Shown piece by piece: positions 23,560 through 31,353 of a stretch of 33,070 nt of DNA. Below the pieces are notes generated by a model, which was given only the letters and a program-made list of their open reading frames with translations, had not been told where the DNA came from and made no database searches. This DNA is from Papillibacter sp. (lineage in GTDB: Bacteria > Bacillota > Clostridia > Oscillospirales > Oscillospiraceae), in the NCBI GenBank assembly GCA_012838125.1, contig DUPW01000064.1, positions 1-33,070 of the forward strand, given 5' to 3'. The first letter of the stretch is position 1; each line of letters starts with the position of its first letter. The position numbers and the translations under genes are program-made.

Positions 23560-25666
23560 CGGGATGGGCCTCCTTCCCCGCAAAATCCGTCCACAATCTT
23601 GGGGGGCGGATTTGCAGCCGCAGGTGGCACGCAAGGCACCGCACGGCCTCCCTGCGGGCGTCCTCCTCTGAAAGGCCACTTGAGCACTCGTCAAAACCGC
23701 GACGCCGCTCCTGTGCAGAAAGGAGCTGTTCAGGCGCCCGTTTCATATCGCAAAACCCATCAATCACGCCGATATGAGGATTATCCCGCTCTTCCGGGGC
23801 CAGCTTTTCTGAAATATCGCCGTCTCCACCGAGGAACCTATCAATTTCACTCGCCGCTTCCCGTCCGGCGGCAATGGCTTCAATCACAGAGCGGGTGCCG
23901 TAGACTACGTCGCCGCAGGCGAACACGCCCCGCACGGAAGTGCGCTTACTCTCCGGCTCCATCAGCGCGATATACCCGTTGTTTAGCTCAAGCCCCCATT
24001 CCGGCTGGAAAGACGGCCGCTGTCCCACGGCGAAGATCACGGTGTCCGCTTCAACGATGTGCTCGGAGCCGCATTCTTTTTCAAGTATCGCTTGACCGTT
24101 TTCATCAAATTGAAAAGCGCTCACCCTCATAAAACGCACGCCGGTGACGCAGGTCTCACCGCAGATTGCTTCAAAGCTGCGGGAGGGGTATATGGTGACG
24201 CCTTCCTCTATGGCCTGCTGGATTTCCTCCACATCCGCCGGCATCATCTCCCGGCCTTCAAGGCATGCCACCGACACCTCCGCCGCCCCGAGGCGCACCG
24301 CCGTGCGGGCGCAGTCAAAGGCCACATTGCCGCCGCCCAGTACAACGATTTTTTCCCCCATTCCCGCTTCCATGCCCATGGCGGCGTTTTTCAGAAAGTC
24401 TAAACCCGTCAAAGCGCCTTTTAGGCCGCTGCCGGGAATAGGGAGCCTGACTCCATGACCCGCCCCTGTGGCAATCAGCACCGCGTCAAACTCCAGCAGG
24501 AGCCGCTCCGGATGCTCAGCCGGTTGGTCGCACTCCACCGTCACGCCGGCTTCGGCTATGTAGGCCGTTTCCATATCGACAATACTGCGAGGCAGCCGGT
24601 ATGGGGGGATGCCGTATTGCAGCTGCCCGCCCAGCTTCGGCATCGCTTCCTTCAAGGTGACGGAGTGCCCTTTTTTGGCCAGATAGAGGGCGGCCGTCAT
24701 CCCCGCCGGGCCGCCACCCACGACGCAGACGGATTTACCGGTGGGGGGTTGCTGTCTGGTCTTTGCCCTCCACAGTGCACGGCCGTCTGACTGGGCGATG
24801 TACCGTTTCACGGCCCGGATGGAGACGGCTTCGTTTAGCTCACCGCGGCGGCAGGAGCTTTCGCACTTGTGGTTACAAATACGGCCGAGGGTTGCAGGAA
24901 AGGGAATTTTTTCACGGAGCACAGAGGCCGCGTCGTCTAATCGCCCTTCCCGCACATACCGCAAGTAGCGGGGGATATCTAAGTGAACGGGGCAGTTTGC
25001 CACGCAGGGGAGCAATGTGTCGCCTTTTTCGGCGGCGGTGAAGCTGATTGTGTCCAGTATGGCGCCGGTGGGGCAGACCTCGGCGCAGGCGCCGCAAAAA
25101 CGGCATCCGGCGTCCTTCAGCAGTTTGTCATGCACCGTTCCCACGTAAAATTCTAAATCCACCTTGTTGTACTGCAAAACGCCTACGCCCCGCAGGTCGT
25201 TGCAGGCGCGCACACACCGCCCGCACAAGACGCAGCGCACCATCTCATGACGAAATAAGGGATACTCCCGCTTCGATATGCTTTTCACGCGACTGTGCAT
25301 CCGCATGGCGGACACGTTCATGTATTGAATGAGCGTCTGCAGCTCGCACAGCCCGTATTTCAGGCAGGTGGAGCAGTCTTTCGGATGCGCCGCGAGAGTC
25401 AGTTCCATGGACAGCCGGCGCAGATTATCGATTTGCTCACTTCGAGTCCTGATAACTATGCCCTCTACTGCTTCAAGCTGGCAGGAAAGCTGCGGCCCGT
25501 CTAAACCTTCGCACTCCACCAGACACAAACGGCATGACCCCAGCTCCGGCAAATCGGGATGGTGGCACAGGTGCGGGATATAGATGCCGTTTTGCAAAGC
25601 GGCTTCCAGCACGCTCATGCCTTTTGCAACGGAAATCTGCTTCCCGTCAATCGTTATTGAAACCAT
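23549..25666 (-). CDS. NuoG-like/GltD-like fused Fe-S flavoprotein, NAD(P)H oxidoreductase
   Basis: The 705-residue protein fuses two modules. Residues 1-205 resemble the N-terminus of NuoG/HydA: a [2Fe-2S] site (Cys34, 45, 48, 62), a His94-Cys98-Cys101-Cys107 cluster, and two [4Fe-4S] sets (Cys145/148/151/155 and Cys188/191/194/198). Residues 215-640 resemble GltD/NfnB: Cys221/225/264/268/272, an FAD motif VVGGGPAGMTAALYLA (315-330), an NAD(P)H motif VVLGGGNVAFDCA (441-453), and a closing GVFACGDVVYG. Such proteins pass electrons between NAD(P)H and ferredoxin-like partners, some by flavin-based bifurcation. The next gene supplies a NuoF-like Fe-S subunit, so the two probably form a complex. 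It starts 14 bases after the hydrolase gene. The donor, acceptor and any bifurcation are inferred. Confidence 0.9.
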   Translation of the reverse strand: MVSITIDGKQISVAKGMSVLEAALQNGIYIPHLCHHPDLPELGSCRLCLVECEGLDGPQLSCQLEAVEGIVIRTRSEQIDNLRRLSMELTLAAHPKDCSTCLKYGLCELQTLIQYMNVSAMRMHSRVKSISKREYPLFRHEMVRCVLCGRCVRACNDLRGVGVLQYNKVDLEFYVGTVHDKLLKDAGCRFCGACAEVCPTGAILDTISFTAAEKGDTLLPCVANCPVHLDIPRYLRYVREGRLDDAASVLREKIPFPATLGRICNHKCESSCRRGELNEAVSIRAVKRYIAQSDGRALWRAKTRQQPPTGKSVCVVGGGPAGMTAALYLAKKGHSVTLKEAMPKLGGQLQYGIPPYRLPRSIVDMETAYIAEAGVTVECDQPAEHPERLLLEFDAVLIATGAGHGVRLPIPGSGLKGALTGLDFLKNAAMGMEAGMGEKIVVLGGGNVAFDCARTAVRLGAAEVSVACLEGREMMPADVEEIQQAIEEGVTIYPSRSFEAICGETCVTGVRFMRVSAFQFDENGQAILEKECGSEHIVEADTVIFAVGQRPSFQPEWGLELNNGYIALMEPESKRTSVRGVFACGDVVYGTRSVIEAIAAGREAASEIDRFLGGDGDISEKLAPEERDNPHIGVIDGFCDMKRAPEQLLSAQERRRGFDECSSGLSEEDARREAVRCLACHLRLQIRPPRLWTDFAGKEAHPDAK

Positions 25667-25680
25667 TTAAGTTCAATCCT

Positions 25681-27492
25681 TCAGCGGACTATATAGTCTC
25701 CGCTGCGGTATCGTGGCGGGATGACGGGGATTTGCAGGAACGACGCATACTGCCCGCCGGTGTGGATGACATGCCTGCCGCCGTTATCCGTCACAAACCC
25801 CACTGCGTGGTCCATGCTCCAATCCGTTTTAATAAACCGTCCGGATATCTCAATCCTCAAATGCTCACCCTTATGCCAGACACGGCTGTGGGGCCAAATT
25901 TCAATATCGACGGGATACACCTTCCCCGGTTCCATCAGCTCGTCTTTGCGGTGGGCCTGAACGGGGTTATAGTCCGTGGATAATTCCGGGTCCAGTTCCC
26001 GGCGAGACGTGCGCATATAGCCCCAGGCGCCGCGGTATTCCTGCTCCATGCAGTGCAGCGGGATGTATTCCCCGTCGAGGCCGTATTTTTTAATCCAGAC
26101 AAACAAGTCCATATTGTCGTGCCCGCGGCACTCCACATAAAGGCGCAGTTTCATGTAACCCGTGATTTCCATATCCTCCTGCGCCACAAAGTCAAAGCTT
26201 GCGATGTCGGCGTCCGGGTCGTAAACCATCTCGGAGGGCTCAGCAAATGGCTCAAAACGGGCGCTGCCGCTTTTCGCGTCTAAATAGAGTTTTCGGTACT
26301 GCGTCCGCGCAAGGGGGAACTCCTTCTCGGCGCGGTTGGAGACGAAATCAAAACTGTAGGCGTCCATCACTTCCAGACGCACCGGCGGTGTAAACTCCCA
26401 TCCGTTGCGAATATCTTTCAGGTAACGGTCAAAAAACCGGTGGAGGTCCTGTATGTTTTCCGGATGGTAGGCGTCCGGCCACTCCATTTCTCTGTGGGCA
26501 CGCATCCACTTTTTTTGGGATTTGATTTTTCGGAACCCTTCAAAAGAGCCGCGGACGTGGAAATGGCACCAGCCGGCGGCGACGTACGCAGGCTGTGTGA
26601 TGTTCGCCCAGCGGGGAATTTTCGACTTCCAGTACGCGTCCATGTAGGGGTGGTGTATCAGCATGTTGGGCATATCCTCTATGTACCCACTGCACGCGAC
26701 GCCGTTTAGGGAGAGGTTATTGAAGTAGGGGGAGGGGATGCCGCCGCAGGCCAGTGACTCCCGGTACATATCGCCCGTCCCTTCCCAGACAGCAATGCAC
26801 TTAAGGTGGGGCGGCTGCTCTGCTGCGATGCGCCAAATCACCATGGCGACGCCAGAGTTACCGAACATGCCGACATTACCGTCGCACCAGTCCTGGCGGG
26901 CGGCCCACTCGATAAAGTCGTAACCGTCCCTTCCGTCCTGAAGGCCGAAGCTGCTGATGTCCCCTTCCGAGTTGCCGACGCCCCTTGGGTCGACATTGGC
27001 AACGGCATAGCCCATTCGGCACCAGTAGGCGGGGTCCGCGGACTCAAACTTCGCCAGCTTTGACACGGTATCGGGCGGGCAACCCTGGAAAGCCCATTCT
27101 TCCGCGCCTTCAGACTGACGTTTTCCGCTAAACCACCAGCAGACGATGAGCGGAACGGGCTCCCCGGCGTTTTTCGGAAGATAAATATCGGCATAGATTT
27201 TAACGCCGTCCCGCAAGGTGACGCACTCATCCTGCAGGCAAATAATGCCGGGCGCCGCCTCGTAGGTTCGGGGATTGAGGGGGGCGCAGTAGCTGAAATC
27301 ATCCACGCGCTCGCCCCTGGCCCTTAAGGCGTCCATTTCTTCCCGTGTTTTGCCGGGGGACCCCTTGCGATAGATAACATCCACAACTGTTCCGTCATTC
27401 ATCGTCTCTTTGATGATTTTGAACTGCGGGCTGGTCTCGCTAAATGCCGGAATTCCGGGAAAACCTGACTTATCCATACCTAATCTATCCAT
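25681..27492 (-). CDS. CocE/NonD family (peptidase S15-like) alpha/beta hydrolase
   Basis: The 603-residue protein has the CocE layout: an alpha/beta-hydrolase domain (VTLRDGVKIYADIYLPKN, then GYAVANVDPRGVGNSEGD, then the nucleophile elbow GMFGNSGVAM with Ser213), a helical cap, and a C-terminal jelly-roll (from about residue 400). His333 lies in AHREMEWPDAYHPEN, a stretch I recognise from a CocE subgroup. The elbow reads G-N-S-G-V-A rather than the common G-x-S-Y-x-G, and the usual catalytic-Asp segment (GWYD-like) reads GWCHFHVRG. Members hydrolyse esters or amides, including acylated alkaloids and Xaa-Pro peptides. The start is ATG 27492 after AAAGGA. It is the first gene of the minus-strand operon, divergent from the GRE locus, so it may release the pathway substrate. 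Confidence 0.87.
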   Translation of the reverse strand: MDRLGMDKSGFPGIPAFSETSPQFKIIKETMNDGTVVDVIYRKGSPGKTREEMDALRARGERVDDFSYCAPLNPRTYEAAPGIICLQDECVTLRDGVKIYADIYLPKNAGEPVPLIVCWWFSGKRQSEGAEEWAFQGCPPDTVSKLAKFESADPAYWCRMGYAVANVDPRGVGNSEGDISSFGLQDGRDGYDFIEWAARQDWCDGNVGMFGNSGVAMVIWRIAAEQPPHLKCIAVWEGTGDMYRESLACGGIPSPYFNNLSLNGVACSGYIEDMPNMLIHHPYMDAYWKSKIPRWANITQPAYVAAGWCHFHVRGSFEGFRKIKSQKKWMRAHREMEWPDAYHPENIQDLHRFFDRYLKDIRNGWEFTPPVRLEVMDAYSFDFVSNRAEKEFPLARTQYRKLYLDAKSGSARFEPFAEPSEMVYDPDADIASFDFVAQEDMEITGYMKLRLYVECRGHDNMDLFVWIKKYGLDGEYIPLHCMEQEYRGAWGYMRTSRRELDPELSTDYNPVQAHRKDELMEPGKVYPVDIEIWPHSRVWHKGEHLRIEISGRFIKTDWSMDHAVGFVTDNGGRHVIHTGGQYASFLQIPVIPPRYRSGDYIVR

Positions 27493-27736
27493 ATATGCAT
27501 TTCCTTTACATTTTGATATTTGGCACAGACTGCCCCTCATTACGTTAATTTAGATGATAAAAACAGCATAATCAATAAACAGATTTACAGAAAATCGATT
27601 TAATCTGTGCATTTTATAACGATATAAGTCCTGCTATCCTGAAACTGGCAGAACGTCATCTACATCGAAACGCCCGGAAGACATCCTGGGGCAAACGTTC
27701 AAATAAGAAAAAAATTGCAGTAGGAGATGGGGATGT
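27493..27736. promoter_or_regulatory. AT-rich divergent control region between hydrolase operon and GRE locus
   Basis: The 244 bases between the two divergent starts hold no visible gene and are much more AT-rich than the flanking coding DNA, so promoters for both operons should be here. An inverted repeat ACAGATT (27579-27585) / AATCTGT (27602-27608) with a 16-base spacer that includes AAATCGATTT is a candidate operator. I could not assign convincing -35/-10 pairs. Confidence 0.4.
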
Positions 27737-30121
27737 ATGGACAGTAAAAAGACCTTTGTGATGAGCGACCGTGTGAAACAGCTTCGTGAAGCTGTTCTGG
27801 CAACGCCGGAGGTTTGTGTGGAGCGCGCCATGTACTTAACGCGTTCTTTTATGGAGACGGAAGGCGAGAATATTGTCATCCGCCGGGCGAAAGCGCTGGC
27901 GCACATCCTTGAGAATATGACCGTGACGATACACGACGGTGAACTGCTGGTGGGAACTACCACAAGCAAACGCAGAGGGTCGTTTATCATTCCCGAGATT
28001 CAGTGGGAGTGGTACCTCAATGAGATGGACAATATGTCCACCCGCTCCTGGGATAACTGCCAACCCATCGGCCGGTTTGAGCGGGAGCAGATGCAAAAGT
28101 ACCTGCCCTATTGGAAGGACAAATGCACCTGGGATAAGGTCAACAAGGAATGGAACGACACGGTGCTCAGGTTCAACGGTGAAATCTTTATGACCCATAC
28201 CTCCTCCATGAGCGGACAGCACTTCGGGCACATCGCCGTGGACTACCCCCGCATGCTCAGCCGGGGACTGCGGGACATCATCAGCGAAGCCAAGAGCGAT
28301 TTAGCCCGGATTCCCGTATCGCCCGATGAGTTGCGCCGGCACACGGCGCTGAAAGCCGCCGTTATTGCCATGGAAGCCGTCATTACATACGCCAAGCGTT
28401 ACGCGAAGCTGGCAGCGGACATGGCGCGGGATGAAAAAGACCCCAAGCGCAAAGCCGAACTTTTGGAGATAGCCAGAATCTGCGAAAAGGTGCCGGAGCA
28501 GCCTGCAGAGACAATTTATGAGGCGCTGCAGTCGATTTTGCTTTTGTATTTTGCGTTGCGCATTGAAGCGTACGCCCCGGGCGTCAGCCTTGGCCGGCCG
28601 GACCAATATCTGTACCCCTACTTTGAGCGGGACATCGCAAACGGGGTCATCAGGGAGGAGCAATGCGTCGAGCTGTTGGAGATGCTGCTTATAAAAATGA
28701 ACGACCTTGCGTGCCTGATGAGCACCGAGACCGTTGAATTTTTAAGCGGTTTCCCCACTCTGGCCAGTATCACAATCGGCGGTGTCAAACGGGATGGGAC
28801 GGATTCGGTGAACCCGCTGACGTATCTGCTCATGGAGGCGGAACGGAACATCCGCCTCACAGCCGAAGAGTTCGTCGTTCGCATAAACCGTGAAAACAGT
28901 GACGAATTTGTGATTGCGGCCTGTCAGCTGGCGGTGGAAATGAAAGGGAAGATAAAGTTTATCAGCGACGAGACAACCATCGCCATGCTCATGCGGGACG
29001 GCAAGAGCCTTGAGGATGCGCGGGATTATGTGGTGCTGGGCTGCGCCTCCCCCTCCAGCGCCGGGCGCTCTTTGGACATCACCGCCGGTGCCATCAATTT
29101 TGCGTACATTCTTGAACTGGCGCTCAATGACGGAAAAAGCCGCCTCACCGGCGAGCAAATCGGGCTGCGAACCGGCGACCCGAAAAAGTTTGCGTCCTTT
29201 GAGGAGCTTTGGGATGCGCTGAAAAAACAGATTGAGTATATCCTGTCCGTGGCAGTGTGTTCTCGAAACACGGACCGGCTCGTCTATGCTGAAAACGTCC
29301 CTGCGCCGCTTCACTCCGCCATGCTCCCCGCCTGCTTTGATTCGGGGCTGGATATTGTGAACGTGGGGGCAAAAATGTGCGCCACGGAATCCCACGGGGC
29401 GGTGGGCGTGCCCAACGTGGCCGATTCCCTCGCCGCCATAAAAAAGCTCATCTTTGATGAAAAACGGTTTACCATGTCCGAGCTGATTGATGCGCTGGAC
29501 AAAAACTTTGAAGGTTACGATGCACTGCACGGGGCGCTGCTCCATGCGCCGAAATTCGGAAACGACATCGACTACGTTGACGATATTGTAGGCGATATCT
29601 TGGAGTTTGCGTCGTCCGTTCTCGACAGGTATGAAGGCATAGCCGGAACGAAACACACCCTTGCCGCCATGGCGGGAACGGGGAATTTCGTCATGGGCAG
29701 CAAGGTGGGCGCCCTGCCGGATGGACGGCTTTCCGGAAAGCCGCTGGCGGAGGGGGGGATTTCCCCCAGCCAGGGGAAAAACACAAGCGGCGCAACCGCC
29801 TCCATGCGGTCAGTAGCCAAGCTCAATCATACCGCAATATCCGGCGGCTCCGTTTTCAATATGCGGTTTAATCCGGAAGCTGTTGACACAGATGAAAAAA
29901 TGCGCAAATTCGCTCTGATGCTCAGAACCTACTGTGAGACAGGCGGTTTCCACGTCCAGTTCAATTTCCTCAGTGCCGAGACGCTGCGCGCGGCCCAGGC
30001 CGACCCCCAGCAGTACCGAGATTTGCTCGTCCGTGTGGCGACGTACAGCGCATATTTCGTGGAGCTGAGCAAGCAGGTTCAGGATGATATCATTGTGAAG
30101 ACGGAATTTAAGGAGGTGTAG
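27737..30121 (+). CDS. Glycyl radical enzyme (PFL-like) homologue lacking the radical glycine
   Basis: The 794-residue protein is collinear with the glycyl radical enzyme (GRE) family: a PFL-like domain over residues 1 to about 650 and a glycine-radical domain at the end. Cys436 sits in VVLGCASPSSAGR at the expected thiyl position, but the Cys-x-Glu of diol dehydratases, choline lyase and arylacetate decarboxylases is Cys-Ala-Ser. As I recall, fumarate-adding benzylsuccinate-type GREs also lack that Glu. The C-terminal loop reads RVATYSAYFVELSKQVQDDI where families have R-V-x-G-Y-S/T-A: the radical Gly is Thr769 (ACG, 30041-30043). Everything around it is well conserved and the frame is intact, with normal codon usage. 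The activase gene follows after three bases. The ribosome site is AGGAG, ten bases before the ATG. The substrate is unknown. Confidence 0.93.
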   Translation: MDSKKTFVMSDRVKQLREAVLATPEVCVERAMYLTRSFMETEGENIVIRRAKALAHILENMTVTIHDGELLVGTTTSKRRGSFIIPEIQWEWYLNEMDNMSTRSWDNCQPIGRFEREQMQKYLPYWKDKCTWDKVNKEWNDTVLRFNGEIFMTHTSSMSGQHFGHIAVDYPRMLSRGLRDIISEAKSDLARIPVSPDELRRHTALKAAVIAMEAVITYAKRYAKLAADMARDEKDPKRKAELLEIARICEKVPEQPAETIYEALQSILLLYFALRIEAYAPGVSLGRPDQYLYPYFERDIANGVIREEQCVELLEMLLIKMNDLACLMSTETVEFLSGFPTLASITIGGVKRDGTDSVNPLTYLLMEAERNIRLTAEEFVVRINRENSDEFVIAACQLAVEMKGKIKFISDETTIAMLMRDGKSLEDARDYVVLGCASPSSAGRSLDITAGAINFAYILELALNDGKSRLTGEQIGLRTGDPKKFASFEELWDALKKQIEYILSVAVCSRNTDRLVYAENVPAPLHSAMLPACFDSGLDIVNVGAKMCATESHGAVGVPNVADSLAAIKKLIFDEKRFTMSELIDALDKNFEGYDALHGALLHAPKFGNDIDYVDDIVGDILEFASSVLDRYEGIAGTKHTLAAMAGTGNFVMGSKVGALPDGRLSGKPLAEGGISPSQGKNTSGATASMRSVAKLNHTAISGGSVFNMRFNPEAVDTDEKMRKFALMLRTYCETGGFHVQFNFLSAETLRAAQADPQQYRDLLVRVATYSAYFVELSKQVQDDIIVKTEFKEV

Positions 30122-30124
30122 CGG

Positions 30125-31036
30125 ATGGAAACAGAGGAAAACACGTCAACTGTCTTCACGATTACGAGAGGGTCTTTCGTGGACGGTTGGGGTGTACGGA
30201 CAACGATATTCCTGAAAGGCTGCCCATTGCGCTGCAAATGGTGCTGCAATCCGGAAAGTCAATCTGCTGCGCCGGAACTGAGCGTGACACCGGCAGACTG
30301 TACCCTCTGCGGCCTGTGCCGTGACGTCTGCCCTTACTTGACACTTGAAAAAAGCGGCCCCGTTGTAGACCGCCAAAAATGCAGGAACTGCGGTAAGTGC
30401 GCCGATGTATGCCCCACAAACGCGCTGGCGATGTTTGGGGAAGTTTACACCGTGGACAGGGCTTTTAACGAGCTCATCCGCGATAAAGAGTATTACGACA
30501 GAACCGGCGGCGGGGTGACAATCGGCGGCGGCGAGGCAACGCTTAGCGACAAATTTACATACGAGCTGATGAAAAAACTGCAGGAGGCCGGCGTCCACGT
30601 GGCCATTGATACATGCGGGTATCCGGTGACTCCGCTGGCACTGAAGATTCTCGAACAGGCGGACCTGATTCTGTTCGACCTCAAGGGAATGAATCCGGAG
30701 CGTCACAGGCAGGACACCGGCGTGGACAACGAGGCCATTCACGAAACCCTCAGACACCTTGGCGCCCTCGGCAAGGAAATCATCATCAGAATTCCCCTCA
30801 TCCCCGGCCATACAGATGACAACGCGACCTTGAGAAATGAAGCGGCGCTCATCGAATCCATCGGAACGGTGAAACGCATCGATTTGCTGCCGTATCACGA
30901 CTTCGGCGCGGTGAAGTATCAGCAGCTTGGCAAGCCATACAAAATGGAGGGAACGCAGCGCCTCACCGAGGAGCGCGTGGAGGAAATCGCCCGCATCTTC
31001 CGGGCCACAGGCATCCCCACCCAAATCGGTGGGTAA
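30125..31036 (+). CDS. Glycyl-radical enzyme activating protein (radical SAM)
   Basis: GRE activases use S-adenosylmethionine and a [4Fe-4S] cluster to abstract a hydrogen from the partner's glycine. The 303-residue protein has the radical-SAM cluster Cys33-x3-Cys37-x2-Cys40 (KGCPLRCKWCCNPES), and an inserted double ferredoxin domain with Cys59/62/65/69 and Cys86/89/92/96, as in activases of the non-PFL GREs. The SAM-contacting SGGEP motif is GGGEA (134-138). Later strands (AIDTCGY, DLILFDLKGMNPERH, IRIPLIPGHTD) are normal. The ATG lies three bases after the GRE stop, overlapping no other gene, with the GRE codons GGAGG serving as ribosome site. It looks functional, which makes the missing radical glycine in its partner surprising. 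Confidence 0.95.
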   Translation: METEENTSTVFTITRGSFVDGWGVRTTIFLKGCPLRCKWCCNPESQSAAPELSVTPADCTLCGLCRDVCPYLTLEKSGPVVDRQKCRNCGKCADVCPTNALAMFGEVYTVDRAFNELIRDKEYYDRTGGGVTIGGGEATLSDKFTYELMKKLQEAGVHVAIDTCGYPVTPLALKILEQADLILFDLKGMNPERHRQDTGVDNEAIHETLRHLGALGKEIIIRIPLIPGHTDDNATLRNEAALIESIGTVKRIDLLPYHDFGAVKYQQLGKPYKMEGTQRLTEERVEEIARIFRATGIPTQIGG

Positions 31037-31145
31037 GTCTGTTTCTCCGATGGATTTCAAACGCGGCTTCGAGGGCGAGATTTCCGCTTCATGTGCGTTT
31101 TGCTCATGATTGGTGATGTGCCGCTCCCCGAAACTGTATCGCCGG

Positions 31146-31171
31146 AAAATCCCTTGCTGCTATGGGATTTT
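31146..31171 (+). terminator. Probable terminator after the GRE-activase operon
   Basis: AAAATCCC (31146-31153) and GGGATTTT (31164-31171) form a perfect 8-bp stem around a ten-base loop, with the T-rich arm at the 3' side. It lies 110 bases after the activase stop. Confidence 0.5.
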
Positions 31172-31266
31172 GCACAGCATCGTATCGAAAATTGATACGG
31201 TTTCTCAACAAGGCGCACTGACAGTTCGTAACAGATTTTCAAGAAATTACAATTTAGTGTTACTGT

Positions 31267-31284
31267 ACACATAGTGGTATGTGT
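31267..31284. promoter_or_regulatory. Palindrome, candidate operator upstream of the lipoprotein gene
   Basis: ACACATA (31267-31273) and TATGTGT (31278-31284) are exact complements around GTGG, a size and symmetry typical of a dimeric regulator site. It lies 70 bases before the chosen start, just downstream of the likely promoter. No cognate regulator is encoded in the accessory region. Confidence 0.35.
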
Positions 31285-31353
31285 TTTAGTATGGTGGCAG
31301 TTCAGTCAAGTGTCTTTAACTTTTATATGAATAATGAAAGGATAAGAGTTGCT

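Larger units (their letters stand above)
31037..31353 (+). other. Non-coding stretch between activase and solute-binding protein genes
   Basis: This 317-base stretch holds no supportable gene. It contains a terminator-like hairpin (31146-31171), a second small stem CGTATC/GATACG (31181-31199) followed by TTTCTC, an AT-rich half that must contain the promoter of the lipoprotein gene (weak TTCGTA, 17 bases, TACAAT near 31223-31251), and a palindrome at 31267-31284. The lipoprotein frame is open through part of it (from 31279) without a ribosome site. Confidence 0.5.

Noticed and set aside
30041-30043. Sequencing error as the cause of Thr769
   Set aside because: At least two adjacent base changes would be needed, and the frame and surrounding motif are perfect. 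It cannot be excluded without reads, but I do not favour it.
30146-31060. 304-codon open frame antisense to the activase, and a similar one antisense to the GRE (28742-29656)
   Set aside because: Both lie opposite strongly conserved genes and show no domain or ribosome site.
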